Shown here: one piece after another, positions 25,888 to 35,039 of the stretch | Position numbering within the stretch: position 1 is the stretch's first letter | Layout of the letters: each line of letters starts with the position of its first letter | Source: Natranaerovirga pectinivora | GTDB taxonomy: Bacteria > Bacillota > Clostridia > Lachnospirales > DSM-24629 | Assembly (NCBI RefSeq): GCF_004342165.1 | Contig: NZ_SMAL01000007.1 | Location: forward strand, 1 to 64,000 | Reading direction: 5' to 3' | DNA length: 64,000 nt | Notes under the pieces: model-generated | The model's database searches: none | The model's input: the letters and a program-made list of their open reading frames with translations, nothing else | Told to the model about the DNA's origin: nothing | Translations under genes and position numbers: made by a program

Positions 25888-27141
25888 ATGGAGATGACAG
25901 AAGATAAATGGATAGATTCAATAGATATAAAATCTTTTTTAAAAACAGCTTGGGGGACATCAGGTTTTAAAGCACCTACTTTTATTCAAAAACAAGCAAT
26001 TCCATTAATTCTAGAAGGAAAAGATGTCATTGCAGAATCACCAACAGGCTCAGGAAAAACCTTAGCCTATTTAGTACCATTATTAAATAAGATTGACCCA
26101 GAAAAGAAAGAATTACAAGTCGTGGTGTTAGCCCCTTCCCATGAATTGGTTATGCAAATATTGGGTGTGATTCAAAACTGGACAAAAGGAACGACTATTA
26201 GAAGTGAAGGCATCATTGGTGGGGCTAATATAAAACGTCAAGTAGAAAACTTAAGAAGCCATCCACATATAATTGTTGCAAGTACAGGTAGATTGATTGA
26301 ATTAATCAAAATGAAAAAAGTGAAAATGCATGAAGTAAAGACAATTGTAGTAGATGAATTTGATGTACTTATTGCACAGGAACATGTTGATAATGTAAAA
26401 AACATCATAAAAACCACTTTAAGAGATAGACAGTTAGTATTCTTCTCAGCTACCCTATCTGATCGTACAAGCCAGATTGGTAGTGAGGTAATGAAGGATC
26501 CAGAAACCATAATAATTAATAAAGATGAAGGCATTCCTTCTATAACGGAACATTATTATATTGTATGTGACCAAAGAGATAAAATCGACTATATAAGAAA
26601 AATTGTAAGATCATCTCCAAATGTGAAAGCCTTAGCATTTATTAATGATGTTGAAAAACTATCCATTATAAGTGAAAAATTAAAATTTAAAAATATGCCA
26701 CTAGGTATACTAACAAGTGAATCTTCTAAAAGTGAGAGAAAAGAGGCACTTATTAATTTTAGAAGGGGCAAATTCCCATTACTAATAGCCACAGATGTAG
26801 CAGCTAGAGGGTTAGATATTGAAGGGCTAACCCATGTCATTAATTGGGATCTGCCTAGTAGTCCAAAACAGTATATTCACAGAGCAGGACGAACAGGAAG
26901 AATGGGAGCACAAGGCACGGTGGTATCAACGGTGACTCAAGGTGAAGAAAATATATTAATGAGAATGGCGAGTAAAGCAGAGATAACCATTACAAAGAAA
27001 AGACTGGTTCAAGGGGAAATGGCTGACACAACAAATAGAAAACCAACTTCAAATGATAGTAAAAAAAAGAGCTCAACAATTACCTCAAAAACCAAATACC
27101 AACCTAAAAATAATGGCAATAGAAATAACAAGAAAAAATAG
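25888..27141 (+). CDS. yfmL: DEAD-box RNA helicase, YfmL-like
   Basis: This ATP-dependent RNA helicase has about 417 residues. Seen: Q-motif region with GFKAPTFIQKQAIP, Walker A/motif I PTGSGKT (52-58), motif II DEFD in place of DEAD (156-159), motif III SAT (187-189), and motif VI HRAGRTGR near 335. The N-terminal half, including VIAESPTGSGKTLAY and the VILxPSxELVMQI-like block, strongly recalls Bacillus YfmL, which acts in 50S ribosome assembly and cold growth. The basic Ser/Asn/Lys-rich tail (last 40 residues) probably contacts RNA. The ATG at 25888 is chosen over 25870, whose upstream region lacks a ribosome site. Confidence 0.88.
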   Translation: MEMTEDKWIDSIDIKSFLKTAWGTSGFKAPTFIQKQAIPLILEGKDVIAESPTGSGKTLAYLVPLLNKIDPEKKELQVVVLAPSHELVMQILGVIQNWTKGTTIRSEGIIGGANIKRQVENLRSHPHIIVASTGRLIELIKMKKVKMHEVKTIVVDEFDVLIAQEHVDNVKNIIKTTLRDRQLVFFSATLSDRTSQIGSEVMKDPETIIINKDEGIPSITEHYYIVCDQRDKIDYIRKIVRSSPNVKALAFINDVEKLSIISEKLKFKNMPLGILTSESSKSERKEALINFRRGKFPLLIATDVAARGLDIEGLTHVINWDLPSSPKQYIHRAGRTGRMGAQGTVVSTVTQGEENILMRMASKAEITITKKRLVQGEMADTTNRKPTSNDSKKKSSTITSKTKYQPKNNGNRNNKKK

Positions 27142-27159
27142 AATAAAAGATCAAACTAA

Positions 27160-27196
27160 AATAGCTATTAGGAAGGGACCTAATAGCTGTTTTGTA
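27160..27196 (+). terminator. Terminator after the helicase gene
   Basis: A 13-bp stem AATAGCTATTAGG/CCTAATAGCTGTT, with one G-U pair and a loop of about six bases, is followed by TTTG. The open frame that crosses this region is not a gene. Confidence 0.65.
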
Positions 27197-27310
27197 ATTT
27201 CAATGGTTTGTATAAGTTTTTTTGGAGATGTACCCCTATATTTTTATGTTGAATTCCAAGTTATATTTGTATATAATATTTAGTATACAAGATACAAGGT
27301 GAGGGCATCT

Positions 27311-28186
27311 ATGGAAAGTATACATTTAAAAGCAAGAGCAAAAATAAATTTAGCTTTAGACATTCTTAATCGTAGGCCAGACGGCTATCATGAAGTAAGA
27401 ATGATTATGCAGACGATTAATTTATTTGATCGATTATATTTAAAAAAGATAAATAAGCCGGAAATAATTATTAAAACAAATCTGCCCTTTATTCCAACAG
27501 ATAATAATAATTTAGTGTATAAAGCCGCTGATCTAATAAGAAAAGAATTTGATATTTCTCAAGGTCTGTATATTCAATTGCATAAAGTAATACCTGTTGC
27601 AGCTGGATTAGCAGGTGGAAGCAGTGATGCAGCTGCTGTGCTAACAGGGTTAAATACTTTGTATAATCTTAACTTATCAAATAAAGACTTAATGGCATTA
27701 GGTGTTACTATTGGTGCCGATGTTCCTTACTGCATAATGAGGGGAACTGCATTGGCTGAAGGCATAGGAGAAAAACTAACACCATTAGATCCAATGCCCA
27801 ATTGTTACATATTAATTGTGAAGCCTAATATTAATGTTTCAACAGCTTATGTATACTCAAAGGTGAATATAAATGAATTTGAAACCAGGCCAAATATTGA
27901 TAAGATGATAGAAGCTATTAAAAGTAGTGATTTAAATAAAATATCTAGTTGTATGGGAAATGTACTAGAAACCGTTACTATAAAAGAATACCCAGTTATT
28001 GATAAGTTGAAAAGATTAATGCTTGAAAAAGGAGCTATTGGGTCTATGATGAGTGGTAGTGGACCTACAGTTTTTGGAATTTTTGATGATAAGATTAAAG
28101 CTAGAAAAGCGTTGTATGATTTTAAGATAGATAGTAGTAGTGTAAAACAAGCGTTTTTAACAACGATTTTTAATAGGAAAGGGTAG
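27311..28186 (+). CDS. ispE: 4-diphosphocytidyl-2-C-methyl-D-erythritol kinase
   Basis: This 291-residue GHMP-family kinase phosphorylates CDP-methylerythritol in the non-mevalonate isoprenoid pathway. Seen: N-terminal KARAKINLALDIL, the GHMP ATP-binding box PVAAGLAGGSSDAA (95-108) and the C-terminal motif GSMMSGSGPTVFG. The ATG at 27311 lies six to seven bases after aaggtgagg; the GTG at 27299 falls inside that site. The regulator gene follows only six bases after the stop, so the two are probably co-transcribed, an order often seen in Clostridia. Confidence 0.96.
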   Translation: MESIHLKARAKINLALDILNRRPDGYHEVRMIMQTINLFDRLYLKKINKPEIIIKTNLPFIPTDNNNLVYKAADLIRKEFDISQGLYIQLHKVIPVAAGLAGGSSDAAAVLTGLNTLYNLNLSNKDLMALGVTIGADVPYCIMRGTALAEGIGEKLTPLDPMPNCYILIVKPNINVSTAYVYSKVNINEFETRPNIDKMIEAIKSSDLNKISSCMGNVLETVTIKEYPVIDKLKRLMLEKGAIGSMMSGSGPTVFGIFDDKIKARKALYDFKIDSSSVKQAFLTTIFNRKG

Positions 28187-28192
28187 GGGAAG

Positions 28193-28867
28193 ATGGAGGA
28201 CAATTTAAGAGTTAATCTAAATGAATATTTACCTTTACGAGATGTAGTATTTAATACATTACGAAAAGCAATATTAAAGGGAGAGTTAGTTCCAGGGGAA
28301 AGATTAATGGAAAAACAATTAGCAGATCGCTTAGGTGTTAGTAGAACGCCAATTCGTGAGGCTATTAGAAAGCTAGAATTAGAAGGATTAGTCGCTATGG
28401 TGCCTAGAAAAGGTGCAGAAGTAGCTAGAATAACTGAAAAAGATTTAAGAGATGTATTAGAAGTTAGATGTGCATTGGAAGAGTTAGCAGTAAAAATAGC
28501 CTGTGAAAAAATGACACCAGAGACAATAGAAAAATTAAGAGAAACAATGAATGCTTTCAATGTGGCAGTAAATCAAAAAGATGTAGAAAAAATTGTTGAA
28601 AAAGATGTAGAGTTTCACGATGTCATATTCAATGCAACAGAAAATGAAAAACTAATCCAAATCATTAATAATTTAAGGGAACAAATATATAGATTTAGGG
28701 TAGAATATATTAGAAAATCAGATAATCATATGGATTTAGTTAGAGAACATGAGCAAATTTTAAATGCAATAGAAAACCAAAATGTTGCCAAAGCAAAAGA
28801 TGTGGCTCAACAGCATATTTTAAATCAAGAAATGACTGTTATAAAACTAATAAAAGATATTGACTAA
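28193..28867 (+). CDS. GntR-family regulator, FadR/FCD subfamily
   Basis: This 224-residue transcription factor has an N-terminal winged helix (residues about 10-75; ERLMEKQLADRLGVSRTPIREAIRKLE is the recognisable recognition region, with the final helix RTPIREAIRKLELEG). The C-terminal all-helical FCD ligand domain has metal-binding-type residues (D in EKDVEFHDVIF, H in REHEQI and QQHI). FCD proteins respond to organic acids or sugar acids; the ligand and target here are unknown. It is co-transcribed with ispE and followed by a strong terminator. Confidence 0.9.
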   Translation: MEDNLRVNLNEYLPLRDVVFNTLRKAILKGELVPGERLMEKQLADRLGVSRTPIREAIRKLELEGLVAMVPRKGAEVARITEKDLRDVLEVRCALEELAVKIACEKMTPETIEKLRETMNAFNVAVNQKDVEKIVEKDVEFHDVIFNATENEKLIQIINNLREQIYRFRVEYIRKSDNHMDLVREHEQILNAIENQNVAKAKDVAQQHILNQEMTVIKLIKDID

Positions 28868-28885
28868 TAAATTATTATGTTAAAA

Positions 28886-28920
28886 AAAGGCTAAGATGTA
28901 TAATCTTGGCCTTTTTTTTT
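28886..28920 (+). terminator. Terminator after ispE-gntR
   Basis: Stem AAAGGCTAAGAT/ATCTTGGCCTTT (one G-U pair), loop GTATA, followed by nine T. It separates the isoprenoid/regulator unit from the germination operon. Confidence 0.9.
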
Positions 28921-28969
28921 AATACTATTAACTAGTAATGTTAAAAAATAATGTAAAGAGGGACATATT

Positions 28970-29179
28970 ATGGAAGAGATTATATATAAATTAAAGGCGA
29001 ATTTTACTTTAAACGTTGTTATTTTTATGATCATTATTAGTTTAATTTTATATTATATAGACAGAAAAAAATTTATTGAACAGGAATACAAAACCGAGGA
29101 AAAAGTGGCAAAAATATTAAGCTATATATATTTCTTTGGAAGTCTTGGGCTTTTTATTGCATTAAGATTTTTACCATAA
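28970..29179 (+). CDS. Small two-helix membrane protein ahead of the germination operon
   Basis: This 69-residue protein has two hydrophobic segments (about residues 15-31 and 49-66) and a short charged linker. It resembles the CLC_0170-type small proteins that accompany clostridial spore germination clusters. It lies 12 bases before the GerA-type A subunit with a shared direction and ribosome sites, so it is probably part of the same operon. Its function is not established; a role as an accessory receptor subunit (as GerD- or D-subunit-like small proteins in bacilli) is an inference from position and topology only. A good ribosome site (aaagaggg) is present. Confidence 0.7.
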   Translation: MEEIIYKLKANFTLNVVIFMIIISLILYYIDRKKFIEQEYKTEEKVAKILSYIYFFGSLGLFIALRFLP

Positions 29180-29191
29180 AGGAGGGTCACT

Positions 29192-30745
29192 ATGGAAGAA
29201 AATAAAAGGACAACCCATAATGCAGGACATAAGATTATTGTTCCATTCACTAAAGATATTGATGAGAATATAAAAACCTTTGAAATGTTATTTGAAGGGA
29301 GTGGGGATGTTGTAAAAAGAAAATTTCCCATAGGAGAAAAAAATCAATTTTCCGCCTATATAGCCTATATTGATGTTATGGTTGATCGTACGGTTATTGA
29401 ACGGTCCATACTAGGACAAATTATGCTGCAAGTAAGGCAGGCGCCTAAAGATATAGATGACTATTCAATAGAAGAAAAAGTAAACTTTGTAAAAAATGGT
29501 GCATTTGCAACTGCAGATGTAAGTGAAATAACATCAATGGATGAAGTTGCGCTGGCAGTTCTTGCTGGGGATACCATATTTTTTCTTGATGGATATGATA
29601 AAGCATTAAAAGTAGCTACTAGAGGTTTTCCTAACAGGGGAATTCAAGAGCCTGATACAGAAGTCGTTATAAGAGGATCTAAAGAAGGCTTTAGTGAAGC
29701 ATTTAGATTTAACACGGTATTAATAAGACGTAGAATAAGAGATACACGACTTAAGGTAAAACAAACACAGGTAGGTGTTAGATCAAGAACAGATATAGGC
29801 ATTATGTATATAGAAGGATTGGTAAGACCAAGTATATTGAAGGAAGTAGAAGATCGATTAAAAAAGTTTAAAGTAGATGCAATCTTTGAAAGTGGTCAGT
29901 TAGAACAGCTAATAGAAGATGATTGGCTATCACCTTTTCCACAGTTCCAAGTAACTCAGAGACCTGATAAAGCTGCTTCAGCAATTTTAGAAGGTCGAGT
30001 GGTACTGATCATTGACAATACACCCTTTGTATTGATATTACCAACAACTTTAAATAGTTTCTTTCAAGCATCAGAAGATTATTATAACCGATGGCATATT
30101 ATGACTCTAGTAAGGTTATTAAGATTTGTTGCAGCATTTTTTGCCATTGCCTTACCTGGATTATATATAGCCCTGACAACATATCATCCGTCTATGTTGC
30201 CCACATCTCTGGTGTTTTCTTTTGCAGCTGCCAGAGAAGGGGTGCCCTTTCCTGTGGTAGTTGAGATAGTCCTTATGGAATTGGCCTTTGAATTATTACG
30301 GGAGGCTGGTATTCGTTTGCCTGGACCAATAGGTAGTACCATTGGTATTGTTGGCGGTTTGATTATTGGACAGTCTGCTGTAGAGGCTAATTTGGTTAGT
30401 CCTATTATTGTCATAGTAGTTGCTTTAACGGCTATTTCAGCATTTACTGTGCCTGGTCAATCTTTAACAGAAGCCTTTAGAATTCTTAAGTTTTTCATCA
30501 TTGGTGCCTCAGCTGTTTTAGGCTTATTAGGTTTTTGGTTGGCGTTATTAGTGATACTAATACATTTGGCATCATTAAAAAGTTTCAATATTCCTTATTT
30601 AGTACCTTATGTATCCAGTAACTTAAATGATTACAATGACTTAAAAGATACATTGATTAGGCCGCCAAGTTTTCTAATGAAAAGAAGACCAATATTTACA
30701 AATTGGAGAGAAAGAAGAAGGCTGGTTATTAAGAAGAAGGAATAG
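29192..30745 (+). CDS. gerKA: Spore germinant receptor A subunit (GerA/GerKA family)
   Basis: This 517-residue GerA-family subunit of the inner-membrane spore germinant receptor combines an N-terminal soluble domain (about 1-290) with a C-terminal block of about five helices (290-490). Seen family blocks: DIGIMYIEGL, FPQFQVTQRPDKAA and the loop GRVVLIIDNTPFVLILP before the first helix, then PGLYIALTTYHPSMLPTSL. Family knowledge: A, B and C subunits together sense nutrients and form an ion channel that starts germination. The gene has an aaaggagg site and begins a tight run of A, B and C genes. The germinant cannot be read from sequence. Confidence 0.95.
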   Translation: MEENKRTTHNAGHKIIVPFTKDIDENIKTFEMLFEGSGDVVKRKFPIGEKNQFSAYIAYIDVMVDRTVIERSILGQIMLQVRQAPKDIDDYSIEEKVNFVKNGAFATADVSEITSMDEVALAVLAGDTIFFLDGYDKALKVATRGFPNRGIQEPDTEVVIRGSKEGFSEAFRFNTVLIRRRIRDTRLKVKQTQVGVRSRTDIGIMYIEGLVRPSILKEVEDRLKKFKVDAIFESGQLEQLIEDDWLSPFPQFQVTQRPDKAASAILEGRVVLIIDNTPFVLILPTTLNSFFQASEDYYNRWHIMTLVRLLRFVAAFFAIALPGLYIALTTYHPSMLPTSLVFSFAAAREGVPFPVVVEIVLMELAFELLREAGIRLPGPIGSTIGIVGGLIIGQSAVEANLVSPIIVIVVALTAISAFTVPGQSLTEAFRILKFFIIGASAVLGLLGFWLALLVILIHLASLKSFNIPYLVPYVSSNLNDYNDLKDTLIRPPSFLMKRRPIFTNWRERRRLVIKKKE

Positions 30746-30783
30746 ATTGAAGCCAGTACCTTGAGTACGAAAGGAATGGGAGT

Positions 30784-31878
30784 ATGTTTTCAGCAAATGA
30801 TAGAATTTCTATAAGACAATTAAAAGTCTTATTAATGTTAAATTTATTTGGCACCACCAGCTTAATATTGCCTAGAATGGCAGCTGAAACAGCAGGTAGA
30901 GATGGATGGATTTCTGTTGCATTAGGGACAGTTTTTGCAATTGTATATGCAGTAATTATTTTGCATTTGGCATATAAATTCCCCCATAAAACTTTATTTG
31001 AGTATACAGAAACGTTGGCAGGGAGAATTATTACCTTTATCATTGCTTTTATATTTATTACAAGATTAGTATTGGCCGCTTCTTTTGGTTTAAGATTATT
31101 TAGTGAATTAATAAAGGAGGCCCTACTAGAGAATACCCCTATAGAAGTTATTATAATGTCTATGCTATTAGTGGTTTTATATATAGCAAGAAAGGGATAT
31201 GAATGTAGAGCAAGGGTAGCAGAAATAATCGTATGGATTGTTTTTATACCTATAATACTAGTCCTTTTATTTGCCATACCACAAGTTAATTTTAGTAGAG
31301 TATTGCCTGTATTTGTAAGTAGCCCACAAGATATATTTATGGGCGCATATGTCATATCTTTGACTTATTCTGCTATTGATCTTTTATTAATAGCCATTCC
31401 TTATACAGATAAGCCTAGAAAAACAAGAAGACCTGTAATCAGTGCAATTGTACTAATAGGCATTTTTAATGTATTTTTATGTATTATTACCTTTGGATTA
31501 TTTGGCGATATTGGAACACAAAGGCAAATATGGCCTGTTATGAATATAATGCAAGTTGTTAAATTGCCAGGAGCCCTTTTAGAAAGACAGGACGCATTAA
31601 TGATATCTTTTTGGATACTAAGTATATTTGCAGTTATAAACGCTTATGTATTTTTTATAAGTGTTATTACACAAAAAGTATTTAAACTAAAGGAGCAAAA
31701 TTTTTTAGTATTACCTTTACTACCAATAATATTTTTAATTGCATTAATACCAGATAATGTGGTTCAAATTTATGAGTATACGAAAAATATTATGTCTTAT
31801 ATGGGATTGTTTTTATTGGTGTTTTTACCTTTAGCCCTTATATTCTTAGCTAGAATAAAAAAAGTAGGTGAGAGCTAA
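30784..31878 (+). CDS. gerKB: Spore germinant receptor B subunit (GerAB/GerKB family)
   Basis: This 364-residue membrane protein with ten predicted helices belongs to the amino-acid-permease-like GerAB family. It opens with ISIRQLKVLLMLNLFGTT, the usual start, and has the characteristic TM1 break and a Pro-rich TM8 region near IWPVMNIMQVVKLPG. In characterised receptors this subunit binds the germinant. It lies 38 bases after the A subunit, and its stop overlaps the start of the C subunit by one base, showing translational coupling. Confidence 0.95.
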   Translation: MFSANDRISIRQLKVLLMLNLFGTTSLILPRMAAETAGRDGWISVALGTVFAIVYAVIILHLAYKFPHKTLFEYTETLAGRIITFIIAFIFITRLVLAASFGLRLFSELIKEALLENTPIEVIIMSMLLVVLYIARKGYECRARVAEIIVWIVFIPIILVLLFAIPQVNFSRVLPVFVSSPQDIFMGAYVISLTYSAIDLLLIAIPYTDKPRKTRRPVISAIVLIGIFNVFLCIITFGLFGDIGTQRQIWPVMNIMQVVKLPGALLERQDALMISFWILSIFAVINAYVFFISVITQKVFKLKEQNFLVLPLLPIIFLIALIPDNVVQIYEYTKNIMSYMGLFLLVFLPLALIFLARIKKVGES

Positions 31879-33005
31879 TGAAGTTAATAAAATACTTGTG
31901 CATCATTTTAATACCATTACTGCTAGTAGGATGTTGGGATCAAGTAGAACTGAATGAACGAGATTATGTGGTTTCTATTGGCATTGATTATATTGATGAG
32001 GCCGTACATTTTACCTATAATTTACCAAATTTACCAGTGGTAACAGGACAAGGGGATGGAGATGAGAAAAGCTTTATTAAAGTCATAGAGGCCAATACTT
32101 TATATGAATCCAATAAAATATTTGGTTCTAGATCAAAAAGAAAGTTGAATTTTGATCATGCTAAAGTAGTCATATTTGGAGAAGGTGTATTAAACAATAA
32201 AACAGTGTTCACAAAAATTTTAGATGAGTTTGAAAGAAACCCTCATTTTGCACGTACAGTTATGGTCCTTGCAGTAGAAGAAGAGGCAGAAGAAATGATA
32301 GAGCTAGAAATAGAGGGTAGTAATGATATGGGAATGCACCTAATGGGATTATATGAAAATAATCAGTATGATGTGTTAAAAGCAGCAGAGTTAACATTAG
32401 GAGACTTAATCAATAGTATTAATGAAAGAGATGGTACCGTATTAATCCCAAGAGTAAAGCTAGAAGAAGATGAGCCTATGATTGAGGGTCTTGGATTGGT
32501 AATAAATTATGAATTTCGGGATTGGTTATCACGAGAAGATGTAGAGAAAATGAGCTGGGTAACGGGAAAAGGAAAGGGAACCAGTGTGGTTACTTCATTT
32601 GAAGAAGGAAATGAAGAGGAAGAAGTAACGATAGAAATAACAAAGATGGAAACAAGTTTGAAATTTGATGAAAAAGAGGGTGAATTTCGCATTAGCGTTG
32701 ATATCATTACTGAAGCAGATGTTAAGGCCTATACATTAAACCCTCAATACAGCTTATTTGAAGAAGAGAATATAAGAAAATTAGAGGATAAAACAAAAAA
32801 TATTTTGGAAGAAGAAACAAAGGACTTTATAACAATGATACAAGATGAGTATGGTATAGATTTATTTAATATGTTGGATCAAATGGCCATTAAGAATAGA
32901 AAACTCTGGATAAAACATAACGAAAATTGGGATGATGTTTTCGCTAAAGCAAATATAGAAGTCGAAGCAAAAGTAGATATAAGAAGAATAGGTGTTGCAA
33001 AATAA
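31878..33005 (+). CDS. gerKC: Spore germinant receptor C subunit, lipoprotein (GerAC/GerKC family)
   Basis: This 375-residue lipoprotein has lipobox LLVGC (Cys18) followed by the hallmark WDQVELNERDYVVSIGID. The three-domain GerC body follows, with a central segment ending at residue 200 and a C-terminal helical/beta domain in which the WIKHNENWDDVFAKANIEVEAKVDI end, read in parts, is typical. It anchors to the outer face of the inner spore membrane. The one-base overlap with the B gene and the lack of a terminator inside the run show a single operon. Confidence 0.95.
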   Translation: MKLIKYLCIILIPLLLVGCWDQVELNERDYVVSIGIDYIDEAVHFTYNLPNLPVVTGQGDGDEKSFIKVIEANTLYESNKIFGSRSKRKLNFDHAKVVIFGEGVLNNKTVFTKILDEFERNPHFARTVMVLAVEEEAEEMIELEIEGSNDMGMHLMGLYENNQYDVLKAAELTLGDLINSINERDGTVLIPRVKLEEDEPMIEGLGLVINYEFRDWLSREDVEKMSWVTGKGKGTSVVTSFEEGNEEEEVTIEITKMETSLKFDEKEGEFRISVDIITEADVKAYTLNPQYSLFEEENIRKLEDKTKNILEEETKDFITMIQDEYGIDLFNMLDQMAIKNRKLWIKHNENWDDVFAKANIEVEAKVDIRRIGVAK

Positions 33006-33018
33006 AATTTTACAACTC

Positions 33019-33047
33019 GTATAATACTTTCCATTTTTGGTAACAAT
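33019..33047 (+). promoter_or_regulatory. Sigma-F (forespore) promoter of spoIIR
   Basis: GTATA at 33019-33023, a 15-base spacer and GGTAACAAT at 33039-33047 agree with the sigma-F consensus (GyATA, then GGnnAnAnT). spoIIR is a known sigma-F target, which supports the assignment. Confidence 0.75.
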
Positions 33048-33081
33048 TAAAATATAGTATTAGAAACGGGGGATAAAACCA

Positions 33082-33801
33082 ATGAATAAAAAGATTTTAA
33101 GAGAAGGTATAATAATAACAATAGCACTAAGTTTAGGCTTATTAAGCACATTTTTGATAAGTATAGCAAGAGAAAAACCAGCTGGTGAAGTACAACAAGC
33201 ATTAGCCAGTCAAATCATTAGATTTCACGTTCTAGCTAACAGTGATACAGCAGAGGATCAAGCATTAAAAAATAAAGTAAGAGATGCTGTATTAGAAGAT
33301 ATGGAAGAAATACTATCTGCAACAGAAAATATTGAAGAAACCCGATCAATTATTAATGATAATCTTGATAGAATAAAAGCAGTTTCAGAAAATATAATAA
33401 AAGAAAATGATAAAGCATACAAAGTGAATGTTAAATTAGAAAATGCTTTGTTTCCCACAAGAGCATATAGTGATATGATTCTACCTACAGGAGAATATGA
33501 AGCATTAAGAATAGAAATTGGGGAAGCCAAGGGCCAGAATTGGTGGTGTGTAATGTTTCCACCTCTATGTTTTGTAGATTCTACACATAGTTTTATTCCA
33601 GAAAATACCCAAAAAACCCTTCAAAATGTATTAACAGAAGAAGAATATAAGGGAATATTACAAGCACAAAAAGAAGAAGACATACCATTGGTAGTAAGAT
33701 TTAAAATATTAGATGTGGTTAACGATACAACTGCAAGACAAAAAGAAAAAAATACGGGGATAATGGCAAAATTATTTGGCAGACCCTTTATGAGTCGATA
33801 A
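33082..33801 (+). CDS. spoIIR: Stage II sporulation protein R
   Basis: This 239-residue protein is the forespore signal that activates SpoIIGA, which processes pro-sigma-E in the mother cell. Seen: an N-terminal export helix (residues about 9-27), then the family block IIRFHVLANSDTAEDQALKNKVRDAVL (in parts) with the typical HVLANSD core, and the WWCVMFPPLCFVD segment, which is diagnostic. It has a good ribosome site (cgggggata) and a sigma-F promoter. It is monocistronic: a terminator begins within the stop codon region. Confidence 0.97.
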   Translation: MNKKILREGIIITIALSLGLLSTFLISIAREKPAGEVQQALASQIIRFHVLANSDTAEDQALKNKVRDAVLEDMEEILSATENIEETRSIINDNLDRIKAVSENIIKENDKAYKVNVKLENALFPTRAYSDMILPTGEYEALRIEIGEAKGQNWWCVMFPPLCFVDSTHSFIPENTQKTLQNVLTEEEYKGILQAQKEEDIPLVVRFKILDVVNDTTARQKEKNTGIMAKLFGRPFMSR

Positions 33802-33818
33802 ATCGACTCTTTTTTTTA
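33791..33818 (+). terminator. Terminator overlapping the spoIIR stop
   Basis: A perfect eight-base-arm stem GAGTCGAT/ATCGACTC surrounds the TAA stop and is followed by eight T. Repeat copy C begins in this T-run. Confidence 0.9.
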
Positions 33819-33847
33819 TAGAAAAGTTCTATTTCCTATAAAGGATA
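33811..33847 (+). repeat. Dispersed intergenic repeat, copy C
   Basis: The stretch tatagaaaagttctatttcctataaag differs from copy A (23756-23782) at only a few positions. Only the left module is present, with a shorter stem (TTTATAG/CTATAAA). Like A and B it starts at the T-run of a terminator. Confidence 0.55.
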
Positions 33848-33959
33848 CACTAATAAATCTATTGAATAATTGGTGTATTAAGGTTAAAATAAAAAAGAAT
33901 ACTTTTTAGTAAATAAATAACATAGTATTATATTATATAGATTTAAGATTAGGAGAAAA

Positions 33960-35030
33960 ATGCGTATGAAGCAAATTAATTTAGTTGTATTATTTGGAGG
34001 ACAATCTTCAGAACACGAGGTTTCTTGTGTATCAGCAACTACAGTCATTGAGAATATAGATAGCAATAATTATAAAGTAATTCCGGTAGGTATTACAAAA
34101 GAAGGAAAATGGTTACTCTATGAAGGAAAAGATTTAACAGAATTAAAATCAGGGGAATGGATTAATAAATCAAAACCAGCATTTATATCACCAGATGCAA
34201 GTGAAAAAGCTTTATATATTATAGAGAAAAATAGTTATAAAAAAGAACAAATAGATGTGGTTTTTCCCGTTTTACATGGGATGTTTGGAGAAGATGGAAC
34301 AATTCAAGGGTTATTAGAATTGGCTAAAATACCTTATGTTGGTTGTGGGGTATTTACTTCAAGTGCGTCCATGGATAAACATTATACAAAAATAGTTGTA
34401 GATCAATTAGGCATTGATCAAGCAAAACATATTACAATATCAAAATATGATTTAAATGAAATGGAAAATATCATAGAACAAATTGAAGGAAAATTAGTAT
34501 ATCCTATGTTTATAAAACCATCAAATGCAGGTTCATCTGTAGGTATATCAAAAGCTAAAAATAGAGAAGAGCTTGTTGAAGGGATTAGGAAAGCTGCTGT
34601 TCATGATAGAAAAATCATTATAGAAGAAGGCATTATAGGAAGAGAAATAGAATGTGCAGTATTAGGTGGCATAAGTCCTAAAGCTTCAGGATTAGGTGAA
34701 GTTGTTGCGGCAGCAGAATTCTATGATTATGATGCAAAATATAATAACAACGAATCTAAAACAATTATCAATCCAGAATTGCCAAAAGTAGTGGCAGATG
34801 AAATACGAAAAAATGCAGTACAAATTTTCACAGCACTAGATGGCTATGGATTAAGTAGAGTAGATTTTTTTGTTGAGAAAGATACCAATAGAATAATATT
34901 TAATGAAATTAATACATTGCCAGGATTTACTTCAATAAGTATGTATCCTATGTTATGGGAAGAAAAAGGCATTTCTAAAAAAGAACTAATAGATAAATTA
35001 ATTCAATTAGGCATTAAGAGGTATAATTAG
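33960..35030 (+). CDS. ddl: D-alanine--D-alanine ligase
   Basis: This 356-residue ATP-grasp enzyme makes the D-Ala-D-Ala dipeptide for peptidoglycan. Seen: N-terminal VLFGGQSSEHEVS, the HGMFGEDGTIQGLLE substrate block, FIKPSNAGSSVGISK (ATP-grasp), and the metal-binding NEINTLPGFTSISMYP. The residue following SMYP is typical of vertebrate-like-fold VanA-unrelated Ddl. The ATG at 33960 is four bases after aggag; the ATG at 33966 would give better spacing and lose two residues. murI follows after nine bases, so wall-precursor genes are together. Confidence 0.97.
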   Translation: MRMKQINLVVLFGGQSSEHEVSCVSATTVIENIDSNNYKVIPVGITKEGKWLLYEGKDLTELKSGEWINKSKPAFISPDASEKALYIIEKNSYKKEQIDVVFPVLHGMFGEDGTIQGLLELAKIPYVGCGVFTSSASMDKHYTKIVVDQLGIDQAKHITISKYDLNEMENIIEQIEGKLVYPMFIKPSNAGSSVGISKAKNREELVEGIRKAAVHDRKIIIEEGIIGREIECAVLGGISPKASGLGEVVAAAEFYDYDAKYNNNESKTIINPELPKVVADEIRKNAVQIFTALDGYGLSRVDFFVEKDTNRIIFNEINTLPGFTSISMYPMLWEEKGISKKELIDKLIQLGIKRYN

Positions 35031-35039
35031 GAGGCTATA

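Noticed and set aside
27053-27283. Plus-strand frame across the end of the helicase gene
   Set aside because: It overlaps the helicase tail in another frame, crosses a terminator and has random composition.
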